DNA of 64,000 nt from Mesostigma viride (taxonomy: Eukaryota > Streptophyta > Mesostigmatophyceae > Mesostigmatales > Mesostigmataceae), in contig RPFO01000130.1 in assembly GCA_009746045.1 (NCBI GenBank), forward strand, positions 395,808 through 459,807, read 5' to 3'. The notes under the pieces are model-generated. The model was not told where the DNA came from. It searched no databases and was given only the letters and a program-made list of their open reading frames with translations. The translations under genes and the position numbers were made by a program. This document shows, piece by piece, positions 22,701-31,747 of the stretch (within the stretch, counting starts at the first letter, position 1; each line of letters begins with the position of its first letter).

Positions 22701-25700
22701 ATGCCCTGTCAAGTCCTGATGTGACTGTGCCTTGCACCGGGCTTGCACAGGAAGATGTTACAAATGCGGACGAGGTCCAAGGGGGGCCCCATGGGGACGG
22801 GACCCCATATGTATCACAGCCTGAACTGATCTCAGACAAGCAATGTTCTTGGGCACATGGGAACCCTTATGCTGTACTCTGTCACGATGATGATGACTCA
22901 ACCAAGGGAATACTGGCTGAGGTGAATGAACCAGCTGGTGCTGCAACAGCTGATGATCAATACTGCTTGCCTGAATGCAATAATAACAAAATAAATAATT
23001 TTCCAGTCCTGGCTGATTGTCAGGCTGAAGGGATTGACATTTCCCACACTGAGTTGGCCAAGAAATTGCATGTTATTTGTGGCCATGGGTCTAATGCCTT
23101 GCCCCTGTGTGCTAAGTTGAGAAGCAAGGGGTTGGTAAGTGCATTGAGGCAAGTTATGGCCAAGTGTGGATGTACCCAGCTGGCCAATAGACCACCTCGT
23201 TATCACACGAAAACCCCACCTGTGGAGAGAGGACATATACAAGTGGATATCCTCTTCTTCTCAGGATGGAAGCACTTGCCGTATATCATGGCAGTGGATG
23301 AGTGGTCTAGATATAAGGCCTTAGAGCCTATGGTCTCCATGCATAAAGAACACTTATATGTGGCTATGCAGTTAGTGCTAGCACATTTTCCTGTGATTAC
23401 CCACGTGCAAACTGACCTTCAATTCAGGCCCCTTCAGCAGGTGGCCGGATCTTCTGGATTGGAGTTCCTTGTGTTCGTGGGCCGAGAGGATCATGAGGCT
23501 CAAGGGAAGATCAATAAAATGGCCAGTGAAGTCAAGAAGTTACAGGCATCCGGTGACTACCCGGGGTTGCTCAAAACTAATTACCTGGATAGGACGGCTG
23601 CTTGTAGGGCCCTTGAATCAACTTTAAATGAGGGCAGAGTGTTGAGGATCCCATTTACTGATCTATGGGTGACTCCTAAGGGCCTGAATTATTCTTTGTA
23701 CCCTGAATCCACGATGAAAGCCTGGAATCAATATTTAAATGATGAGCATCTCAGGCTGAAGAGAAAAGATAGATATCGGGGTTCCATGAATTTTAACCAA
23801 GGTCAGGCTGTATGGGTCTATAAGGAGGGACCTCCTCTCAAGAGGGGGAAATGGGAAGGCCCTGCTGTTATTAAGGACCTCCAGGTAGACCAGAAAACTG
23901 CTGATGTGGAACGTGATGGAAGGGTCTACCACGTATCTTGGCACAGGATCAAACCAGTCTTGCCCGATGTAGATGTGTTGGGCCCAAATAATAAGAACAA
24001 TCCGGGCAATGAAGAACTGGTCGTCCCATCAGTACGTCAAGAGGTAAACCAAGCGAAGCCAAGCCAAACCCAACTCGGCGGTCTGCTACCCACATGGCAA
24101 GAGGCAATGCAGGGGGGACCATCTGAATCTGATCTGACCGGTGTACAACGGGATGACGAACAGATGAGGGTTGCTTTGTCCTGCCCTATGACTGCATCTC
24201 ATGGAGGGAGTTTTGTAGAGCCGGGGTGTGGCATTGCACTCCCTGCGGGGGCCACAATAGGTGAAGAGGCAAAGCTAAGTGAGGCTGTATCTCTTAAGAG
24301 GAAGGTTATGGATTTAACCCCTGGTGAGCCACAGTTGGCTAAGAATTCAGCCAAGTGTGAATGCCCGATTGCAACTCCTCCTTATTGCAATCAGGAAGGA
24401 GCCATCAATGGTTCTGCCCCAGAACATGGCCCATTGGGTGGACTGCAGCCATCCAAGAGGCAGAAATTCTCTCTGTCTAATGTTGTTAAGTATTTGCAGC
24501 GCCCTAAGGTGGCATTGTTAAATGTCCCTAAGGAAGATATCCTTCTTATCAACGGGTTCGCAGTGGACAGCCAGGCAGAGGTATCCATTATCAGTCCCGA
24601 AGATATAGAGGGTTATACTATCCTTCCCAGTAAATGGAAACGTATACAAGATTTTAATGGGAAAGTTGCCTACCCCGTGATAGGTGAAATCCATGTCCCT
24701 CTACTTGGTACCTTAACTCCTATTTGCGTAATAGAGGGATATGATGGACCAATCATTATTGGTCAGCCGTTTCTCCTGCAAAAGGGTGTCAGTTTGTATG
24801 AAGGGAAGGAGCTCCGTCGGGAGGGATGTAACCCAATTCCCCTCAATAACTTTACCTGCCAATTGCCATTGGCGCGTGTGGCGGATGCTATGTGGAGCTC
24901 AACCCCTAAGGTGGCATCAATAGCAGGAAGTAAGTGGGCTAAGGTTCCCCCTGCCAAGGAGCTTATTACTCCTACTGCTTTGGACCCGTCTTCGCTTGGC
25001 TTGAGTTTCCATAGTTTGGCAAACAAAAGTCAAGTGAAGTGGCCGCAACTCTGTGAGGAGTGCTCTACTTATGAAGGATTGGAAGGGTGGAGATCAGCCA
25101 TGAATAAAAGCTTGGACGAATGGTTCGAGCTTAACTGCTTTGAGCCCACTAATGAAATGCCTCCAGATGCACAAATGCTTCGCCTCAAACTCACCTTGAA
25201 GAAGAAACAGGTGAAAGATGAAAAGCCGATCCCTCATGTGAGACCAGTCTTGAACCAATTTCATGGAACGAGTGACATGACCAAGGAAGAGTTGTATACC
25301 CCAGGTCTGTCGCACATAGCATTTAGGCTGGTACTCTGTATTTTACTGGGTGCCTTGAACAAGGGCCTAGCATACCTGGCTGCAGTAATGGACTTTACCA
25401 GAGCGTTTCTGCACAGCAGTCAGAAGGTGGCTGAGAATCTCTGGAAAGGCCACAGACCCCTCTTCGTAAGGACGCCAAAGTTCTGGCTCCCCGAAGTTCA
25501 TGCCAAGTATATGAAGATCCTAAAAGGGGTAGAAGGTCTGACCAGTAGTCCAGCTATCTGGAGGAAGACATTGGAGCCATTCCTGACAGGATTGGGCTTC
25601 ACTGTGAGTACATTATGTCCTAGCCTGTTCGTAAGAAAGGCTAAAGGAAATCCTGCAGTGCTAATGCTACATGGGGATGATACCTTCCATATGGGAGAGG

Positions 25701-26593
25701 CAGACTGGGTTCACAATATTCATGCCCAAGCTAACGCAACCTTCCCCGTTGGAAAAAGAATAGATCTAACATTTCGGCAATCTGTACCCTACTGTGGCAT
25801 GGATCTAACCCTGTTCAAGAACGAGACAGGATGGCATCTTAAGATGCAACTTTCTAAGGCTTATAAGGATAACCTTCTTAACAGCCTTAAAGAGTTGGGA
25901 CGCCTTACGCCCAATGATTGCCCCAAGTTACGGGGAAAGCTGGGCTGGATGGCAGTTACCATAAGTCCTGACTTGGCGGTCATTGCTCGAATGCCTGATG
26001 ACATTTTAATAAAGATGGGGGTTAAGAATCTGATAAAATACATTGAGAACTCACCTCCACTTGTATTATCAGGCATTGACTGGGAAAAACCCATTCAAAT
26101 TATCACATACTCTGATAGCAGCCAAGAATCTCGCAAGATTGACAAACTCAGGGCGAGGGCTGCTGGGGTCGTGACCGTCGCTAATGCTGCAGGTGTTCCC
26201 TCTGTGGTGGCCTGGTATAGCTATCTGCAGAGAAGAGTCTTTGAGGGCATTGATACTGCAGAATGCAGGGCCTATGCTGAGGCTGTTCGCACATCAATGT
26301 ATGTTCGCGAACTCCTTCATTGGATTCTTCAAGCCACAACTGCTCTGCAGTCTTCTATCACTGTCCTATGTGATAACTTGCATGTGGTCAGCTTCATGAA
26401 CAAGGACAGTGCTGCCAGCCCTGACTTAGACTACATCGTAGCCAAGGAACTGAGCCAAGGCGTCAAAACCCAGCACATCGAGGGTCGACTCAATGTTGCT
26501 GATGCCCTGAGCAAAACCTTTACCAAGGCTGTGGCAGCCTATGGTCTGCTTAGGGAGCTCATGAGTGGGCGTGGTCCCCTTAACATGGGCTAA
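22691..26593 (+). CDS. pol: Pol with unusual order INT-PR-RT-RNase H
   Basis: About 1,300 codons, no internal stops. Counting from 22721: residues ~117-420 are integrase (LHVICGHG ... KCGCTQ zinc site; GHIQVDILFF; HVQTDLQFRPLQ; GREDHEAQGKINKMA; C-terminal VYHVSWHRIKPVL). About 605-690 is retropepsin-like (LLINGFAVDSQAEVSIISPE; GPIIIGQPFLLQKG) with DSQ where DSG/DTG is usual. About 780-1080 is copia-type RT (VMDFTRAFLHSSQKV; MLHGDDTFHMGEADW; YCGMDLTLFKNE). About 1125-1265 is RNase H (ITYSDSSQESRKID; GIDTAECRAYAEAV; NVADALSKTFT). Known copia elements have PR before INT. The Glu of the integrase triad appears as Asn (GKINKMA). No ATG suits the start; entry is probably by -1 shift from gag. Confidence 0.88.
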   Translation, partial: EKLDALSSPDVTVPCTGLAQEDVTNADEVQGGPHGDGTPYVSQPELISDKQCSWAHGNPYAVLCHDDDDSTKGILAEVNEPAGAATADDQYCLPECNNNKINNFPVLADCQAEGIDISHTELAKKLHVICGHGSNALPLCAKLRSKGLVSALRQVMAKCGCTQLANRPPRYHTKTPPVERGHIQVDILFFSGWKHLPYIMAVDEWSRYKALEPMVSMHKEHLYVAMQLVLAHFPVITHVQTDLQFRPLQQVAGSSGLEFLVFVGREDHEAQGKINKMASEVKKLQASGDYPGLLKTNYLDRTAACRALESTLNEGRVLRIPFTDLWVTPKGLNYSLYPESTMKAWNQYLNDEHLRLKRKDRYRGSMNFNQGQAVWVYKEGPPLKRGKWEGPAVIKDLQVDQKTADVERDGRVYHVSWHRIKPVLPDVDVLGPNNKNNPGNEELVVPSVRQEVNQAKPSQTQLGGLLPTWQEAMQGGPSESDLTGVQRDDEQMRVALSCPMTASHGGSFVEPGCGIALPAGATIGEEAKLSEAVSLKRKVMDLTPGEPQLAKNSAKCECPIATPPYCNQEGAINGSAPEHGPLGGLQPSKRQKFSLSNVVKYLQRPKVALLNVPKEDILLINGFAVDSQAEVSIISPEDIEGYTILPSKWKRIQDFNGKVAYPVIGEIHVPLLGTLTPICVIEGYDGPIIIGQPFLLQKGVSLYEGKELRREGCNPIPLNNFTCQLPLARVADAMWSSTPKVASIAGSKWAKVPPAKELITPTALDPSSLGLSFHSLANKSQVKWPQLCEECSTYEGLEGWRSAMNKSLDEWFELNCFEPTNEMPPDAQMLRLKLTLKKKQVKDEKPIPHVRPVLNQFHGTSDMTKEELYTPGLSHIAFRLVLCILLGALNKGLAYLAAVMDFTRAFLHSSQKVAENLWKGHRPLFVRTPKFWLPEVHAKYMKILKGVEGLTSSPAIWRKTLEPFLTGLGFTVSTLCPSLFVRKAKGNPAVLMLHGDDTFHMGEADWVHNIHAQANATFPVGKRIDLTFRQSVPYCGMDLTLFKNETGWHLKMQLSKAYKDNLLNSLKELGRLTPNDCPKLRGKLGWMAVTISPDLAVIARMPDDILIKMGVKNLIKYIENSPPLVLSGIDWEKPIQIITYSDSSQESRKIDKLRARAAGVVTVANAAGVPSVVAWYSYLQRRVFEGIDTAECRAYAEAVRTSMYVRELLHWILQATTALQSSITVLCDNLHVVSFMNKDSAASPDLDYIVAKELSQGVKTQHIEGRLNVADALSKTFTKAVAAYGLLRELMSGRGPLNMG

Positions 26594-26850
26594 GTCACGA
26601 CCAGCCGTGGGCCTTGCCTAATGCCCCTGCGGATAGGTTTTTATCCCTTGAGGTTTTCCCTATCAACGGTTTGGCCGTCTCCTCCTGGACTAAGGTTTTG
26701 CATTCCAGAAGCGTGCCGAAGTCCAGTTCAGGAAAGCAGCTTCACTAGATGTGAAAATAAGCCCGTCAATTGATGCGGCCGATAGGGGTTTAAACACCTC
26801 TCAATACATCACATTTGCCGGTCTTATTTCACACTTGAAAAGTGGGCTGG
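26594..26850 (+). other. 3' untranslated segment of the copia-like element
   Basis: 257 bp between the pol stop and the 3' LTR, no ORF, ending in a purine-rich tract. Confidence 0.6.
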
Positions 26851-27305
26851 AGTTGAGCCAGGTGGCTCATATGCAATGGATGCCACTATAATACAGATTA
26901 GTACAGCGTTGAAAGAATTAGTATTGGCATCCGCATAACAGTACAGTAGTAGAAGCCAGTCAGCTGCTAAGGATCGGAATATGTCCTTGGTAGTTGTGCT
27001 GCTTCTGGTGCGACGTCAGAATAACCTACGCCGTACAATCGTATCTAGCGCAAAGTCTTTGTATGCGCCAAGTATCTGCAGTACCAAATAGTTGGTTGCT
27101 GCAAGTGTTTCTAGAAGGATCTATTCCACGTAAGTCATTGACGTGGATTCGTTGACGCAATCAATTGCGCGTTGACGAGAGTGAAAGCGAACGCAATATA
27201 TTCAATTGCTGTGCGTAAAGTCATTAACGAAGTTGAATACGAAAGCAAAGAACATATGTGTGTGTGTTTTCAATTACAAAGCATCAAAACTTGTTCCAGC
27301 ATAAC
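26851..27305 (+). repeat. 3' LTR
   Basis: Matches 21100-21554. It is preceded by the purine-rich GAAAAGTGGGCTGG, a plausible polypurine tract. Confidence 0.92.
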
Positions 27306-27321
27306 TCCTAGGGCTCTAGAG

Positions 27322-28393
27322 TTACTCAACTAGCCCACCCAGCCCTGCGTTGTCACACACGATGGGCTCCCCCAGGAGTGCCACGATTGTAGCCCAGTCC
27401 TCCCGCACCGCCTGATGTGGGCTGTCACCCGCCACAACGTTCTCAAACAGATACGCAGGCGGATGGGGCTGACGCGACTGCAACAGTCCCACCACACGCA
27501 ACAGTTCCCAGAACAGCGCGCTACGTGGATCGGCTAGCCCCCGCCCTTGCCCTGCCTGGCTCAGGCCCTGGCACTCCCAACCCGCAATTACCAAGTCGAT
27601 GGCATGATGCCTGCGCAACAACTGCTGCACGTGCACCTCACCGATGGCTCGGATATCTTGAGGACATTCCCCAAACGGGTCACGCCATGCTGATGGCGGA
27701 AACTGCGCGGGATACTCTCGCGACAACACGCCACAGTGACTGAAGTACACCTGACGCGCCTTGTGCGATGGCTCTACCGCGATGAGTTTACGGCACACGC
27801 CGCCTGCGGCCAAAAAGCCTGCAATGCCCCCTCCGATCCCCGCAAACAGTTCCAACACTACCGCACCCTTGGCAAAATCAGGGGCCTGCGGTAAAATTGC
27901 AGCAGAAAAATTACCTTGGGCCTCAGAGACACCCGGTTGCACCAAAGTGAGGCCATGGCTGGCCATCTGAGGAATGGTGATGACGGCTTCAGTCACCCGC
28001 TTGCGCATAGCCAGCTGCCGCGTGGACGTCACAGCATCCAGCGACCACTGCGTGCGCATCTTGGCAATGCTCGCCGTTGGCTGAGGCAGCACCGTCCGAT
28101 GCTTGTCCCACGCCGATGAGCCCGCCGCCCGTACTTCCACCATGCTGACCTCCACCACGCCCGCAGCCGCGGAAGGGTTGAGGCGTGCAGCCCCGGCTGA
28201 AGAACTGAAGCATGAGACCGGCACACTGGCCCGCTTCAGGCCAGCCCCATCCCAATCAGGGATGTAAGATGCCTCCTCCGCCCTATAGTCCACCTGAACC
28301 ATGGCGCGAGCAAGGACATCCACCCCGAGTAGTGCGGAATATCCACACTTGTTGACTAGTTGATGAAAAATCCTGTGTGATGCAGGTCACGGA
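27322..28393 (-). pseudogene. Retropepsin tail fused to C5 cytosine DNA methyltransferase
   Basis: The minus frame runs from just after a TGA near 28393. It opens with HQLVNKCGYSALLGVDVLAR ... VQVDY, the pattern of a retropepsin C-terminus (LLGxDxL...xxDY). After a linker come C5-methyltransferase motifs: motif I VLELFAGIGGG, motif IV GWECQGLSQAGQGRG with the catalytic Cys (ECQ instead of PCQ), DPRSALFWELLRVV, and motif VI YLFENVVAG. It ends at a stop at 27322, short of a full target-recognition domain and motifs IX-X. Established knowledge: cytosine methyltransferases have been captured by retrotransposons in Klebsormidium and Symbiodinium. It would methylate DNA, perhaps the element's own. 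The upstream protease and gag are missing: an LTR-like sequence abuts the frame. Confidence 0.82.
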
Positions 28394-29357
28394 CATACTT
28401 GGCCGCCGACCTCATGACAGGCAATTCCGTAGCCAGCCAGGTGTAGAATAAAACCATGATGCTTTATATATTTGGAAAGCAACCAAACCATTCACATTTA
28501 ATTTCAAAAGACATCGACAAGAATACAAGTGTTGTCTAGTCGTATAATGTCGTACTTGTGCGTCACTGTCCAAATAAGGCTAAGCGGTTCTTGATAACCT
28601 AGCAGGCCTCGGGTGACGCCACACTGCTCCGCTTGGCTTACGGCTGGCAGTGTCCTTTAGCGCCCCCTATCCTGTCTACCTATCCCGCTTACCCCAGCTA
28701 TGGCTCACTGGCCAACGACGACCGGGTTCCTTCCCGAGTCTCGCCCACAATACACACATCATCTTGACGAAACCAAACAGTTATCACTTCCGTCAACCAA
28801 TCTCATGACAATTACTCATTGCAACCACTCTCGGGGGCTGCTCCGGATTGTTCCACTATTAAACCCCTTGACGACAACACCAAGTTGTGAGGGAGAGTAA
28901 CGAGCGAACAACGACCACCATGGCCGCTGCTGTGCTCCTAAATACCTCCAAAAATCCCGGCATCCATGCGCTGTCGCATTTGCCAGCAAGCCGCCTGACG
29001 TGCAGTTAGATTGCCAGCAAAATGCAGAGCAAGTCTGTTCGACAGCCACGTGCGAGCCAGCACACCGCACACTACGATCTGCGTATCTAGCTTTGTCCGA
29101 TGGACTGAACATCATTCCGTCTGGACAATACAACAGATTCGTAACTGCCAAATGTCACGCACCGGAATATTGCGCAAGCCACCAAGGCTTTGCGCCCCAA
29201 AGTCTTGCGCCTAAACCTAAGTCAGGTCACCTAAGACTGTCACTCTAGAAATTCAGGCCTTTCCGGCGCGGCGCTCCACACCGGCCCAAGGAACAAAGCC
29301 TGCGGCCTACTGAATCGGAACCAACCAAACGTCGGTAACGATTCCGATTACGGCAAC
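28394..29357 (-). repeat. Truncated LTR-like segment related to the 42-43 kb elements
   Basis: In reverse orientation this segment resembles 41100-41610 and 42530-43030: for example CATGGTGGTCGTTGTTCG, CCGGAGCAGCCCCCG, GGTCGTCGTTGG and AATTGCCTGTCATGA occur in the same order in the reverse complement. It is directly joined to the protease-methyltransferase frame, which implies a deletion of the LTR end, gag and most of PR. Confidence 0.65.
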
Positions 29358-30349
29358 CGCGTAACTTCTTGAGTGTACGGACGTAAATGATCACGGACGT
29401 GACAGCCAGCCACCTTCCACCCTCCTGACCCCTGGCTCTCCACTAGGAGCATTGCTGCCACCACCCTCATGAGATACTCTACCCCAGCCAACTCCCCGGC
29501 TGCCGGCCCCAACTCCTTGAAGAGTGTGTCCATGGCCAGGGCGATGTTCATGACCACCTTCCTGCTTTCCTGGTTCCTCCACCCCCCTTGGCGAGTAGCC
29601 ATGATCCAACTCTTTATCCCCCCTCCATTGTCGTTGGCATCCTCGAGCACCTCGGGGAGCACTCTCTCTTGCACCCTCCAATTCACCACTTGTGCTCGAG
29701 TGGGCAGCGTCACCCCTTTGGTCTTTTTCGGCTTCCTGGAAGCCCCATCTGCCCCGGCCAGCGCATCCTTCAATTTCGTCAGGAAATCCTCTTCCTCGGA
29801 CTCCTCCTCCTCCTCCTCTACTTTGCCCGCCTGCCCCTGCTTGCCAATAATAGCCGCCAGCTCCAAGAGCTGCTCCCTCACATCCCCCGCGGCCTTTCCC
29901 TTGCTCGGGGCTGGGCTTCCGACTTTTTTCGTCCCCTTTTTCGCCCCTTTCGTGGGCCGGCGTGGTGGCTGCATCTCCTCTTCGTCCGAGTCCGCCAAGT
30001 CCCGGGCGCTTTGGAGGGCTGCCACTAGCGCTTCGTTTGGGTCCGCTGCTGCCAGAATTTCAGGCCCGTCCACGTGGTCGACCAGCAGTCCAACGACGGA
30101 CTCCAGCTGGGTCGCAGACCACCGGCTGACAGTAGTTACCCAGTCGGTCCCGAGGACCGCCTCAAAGGCAGCGCACACTTCAGGCAGGCCCGAGCAAGTG
30201 GAGAGCTCCTGATGGAGCCTTTTCTTCTGCGTCGGCCAGCCTAGTCGGCCCTTTCCCGTCTGTTTAGTAGCTGTCGGCACCTCGGGATTAGCTTTCGGTA
30301 ATTGCTTCCCAGCACCTGTCGAACCTGGCTTCCGCCCGGGCTTCGGCAT
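29348..30349 (-). pseudogene. Gag-like ORF1 of the kangaroo-like element, interrupted
   Basis: 333 residues starting MPKPGRKPGSTGAGKQLPK. A basic N-terminus, a middle region with acidic and Glu-rich runs, and a C-terminal helical region (VQERVLPEVLEDANDNGGGI ... VMNIALAMDTLFKELGP). No zinc knuckle. It starts about 70 bp inside repeat A1 and precedes the RT-recombinase ORF once the inserts are removed, so it occupies the ORF1/gag position of DIRS-type elements. The last residues (LP and stop) are read through into foreign sequence; the genuine frame breaks at about 29358. Confidence 0.7.
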
Positions 30350-30420
30350 CCCAGCCGCTTTGCAGAAAGGAATTCCGGGCGTCAGCTACGCTGCCCCTGA
30401 CCCCTGTCGCCGCCTTCGTT

Positions 30421-30800
30421 AAAACAAAAGAGACCGCCATGAGCTAGGTGAGCAAGCTTTTTTCGTGTTTCAAGGCCAAAGGCTCTCTACCAACGGCCAG
30501 ATCCGGCAACGGCCTCTAAACAGTTTTAGCCGTCAAGTTTTACTTCAGATATTGCTTGTTGCAAACCCGTCCGCAATCACAGATCTGCTAGGAGAACCTA
30601 GACGCAAAAATCCGTCGTCAAGGTACTCAGCACACCGTCAAGGTATGGGCCGCAACAATTAGGCCATATCATCCGTAATACTCGTACACTAGAAGCCTAA
30701 TCAACCTTATTACGATCACATCACCCAGCTCTATTTCACCTAGCATCAGCGGCTCCCCTTCCGTATCACTATAAAGAAATTATGTTCGGAGAACCCCGAT
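30421..30800 (-). repeat. Split direct repeat A1
   Basis: About 379 bp near-identical to 8402-8779. It is the 5' end of the kangaroo-like element. Confidence 0.85.
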
Positions 30801-31187
30801 CACTGAAATTTTTGCATGTGTCTACTATTTGATTTATTTTTTTAGGACCAAAAAAATACGTGTTTTGGGCTAAACCCCATCAAATAGTCTAAACGTGCTT
30901 ATTTTGTGGTCCTGAGTAGCCAGATTTATTTGCGAGGGTGGGGATTTTAGGAAAATATGTGGTTTGGTCACTTTTGGTCTGCCCAGTCTCCTAGGAAAAA
31001 TCGGCCAAAAATAGCGTCTTTTTCTATTTTTAGCTCATAACTGGGTCATGCTGGGGGGTAGTACCACCCCCAAGTGGCTGGAAATTTTTTTTTCACATAT
31101 TTATGGTTCCCAAGCATAACTGGATTTTTATCCCATGCACAGGTCTGTTTTCCAGAAAAGTGCACTTTCAATGTGTCATGTCCCCTT
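30801..31187. other. AT-rich non-coding stretch
   Basis: Target DNA flanking the kangaroo-like element. No ORF and no recognised element. Confidence 0.5.
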
Positions 31188-31530
31188 AACTTGGGTGCTC
31201 GGAAGTGGTTATTCCGGGCAAAATAGTGTGACGGACCGATTTGCCTCAGTGGGCAAAAAGGTTCCGGCACTATTGAACCTAACTAAAACCTGTGCACCTT
31301 GGAGGTCAGGGGTTCGAATCCTCACTGAGGCAGTTCCGGCGCAATATTATTTGCGTGCTCAGCGGCCCAGGCGGATGTCTCGGGCTCTTCGTCCCCCCTC
31401 CACGAGGCCAGGTTTTAGTTAGGGCCGAATTAACTTGGGTGCTCGGAAGTGGTTATTCCGGGCAAAATAGTGTTCCGGCCCGATTTGCCGCAGGCGGTAA
31501 AAGGTTCCGGCACTATTTAACCTAACTGAT
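31188..31530. repeat. Two 100-bp direct repeats around a 147-bp inverted-repeat insert
   Basis: TAACTTGGGTGCTCGGAAGT... occurs at 31188-31287 and 31431-31530. Each copy contains an inverted pair AAATAGTG...CACTATT(T). Between them, 31278-31424 is bounded by the 15-bp inverted repeat CCTAACTAAAACCTG / CAGGTTTTAGTTAGG, a MITE-like structure. Confidence 0.65.
31243..31332 (+). tRNA. tRNA-like sequence or tRNA-derived SINE head (uncertain)
   Basis: GCCTCAG (31243-31249) pairs perfectly with CTGAGGC (31325-31331), followed by A. GGTTCGAATCC at 31311-31321 is an exact B-box/T-arm core with a 7-base loop, and TGCCTCAGTGGG resembles an A box. The ~90-nt length fits a tRNA with a long variable arm. 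However the D arm is poor, the anticodon hairpin (AGGTTC...GAACCT) has a 10-base loop, and the 5' part belongs to a repeat. It may be a pseudo-tRNA. Confidence 0.3.
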
Positions 31531-31747
31531 GAGGCTGATCAAACCCTAGGGCAGCTTGTTCTAGCTGCGACTCCAAGGACCGTCGCCTGCCGTTGTGCGT
31601 AACCTCGTGTGGATGCACTGGATCTTTGGGACCCTTGGGAACCGTGACTGGACGTGCTCGCCACTTCCTGCTGTTCTTCCCTAACGTCCTTTGGGGACAG
31701 CCTAGGGTCCTTTGGGGACCGTGTGCCACCTGCACCTTTCTTCTTAG

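Larger units (their letters stand above)
21100..27305 (+). mobile_element. Essentially complete LTR retrotransposon of the divergent copia-like group
   Basis: 455-bp LTRs at both ends (21100-21554 and 26851-27305) with no difference that I noticed. TCCTAG directly flanks both sides (21094-21099 and 27306-27311). Between them lie gag and a single long pol frame. The near-identical LTRs and open frames indicate a recent insertion, younger than the minus-strand elements it interrupts. Confidence 0.95.
12242..29357. mobile_element. Composite ~17-kb nested insert in the gag-like ORF
   Basis: CGCGT occurs immediately left (12237-12241) and right (29358-29362), and removing the interval restores one reading frame, so these are candidate 5-bp target duplications. 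The insert contains at least three retroelements in two orientations. One caveat: bases 12235-12253 are identical to the terminal TGTCGCGTTTGCG motif of the elements near 42-43 kb, which overlaps the proposed duplication. The exact left end is therefore uncertain. Confidence 0.55.
8234..30800 (-). mobile_element. Kangaroo/Ngaro-like tyrosine-recombinase retrotransposon with nested inserts
   Basis: Read on the minus strand the order is A1 (30800-30421), gag-like ORF, RT-RNase H-tyrosine recombinase ORF, B1 (8914-8780), A2 (8779-8402), a 33-bp spacer, B2 (8368-8234). The A copies are about 379 bp and differ at a few bases that I can see (for example c/a at 8460/30479). The B copies are 135 bp and look identical. 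Split direct repeats A1-ORFs-B1-A2-B2 define the PAT/kangaroo/Ngaro type of YR element, which integrates through a circular intermediate and makes no target duplication; none is seen. About 17 kb inside (roughly 12242-29357) is foreign and splits the gag-like ORF. Confidence 0.85.
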
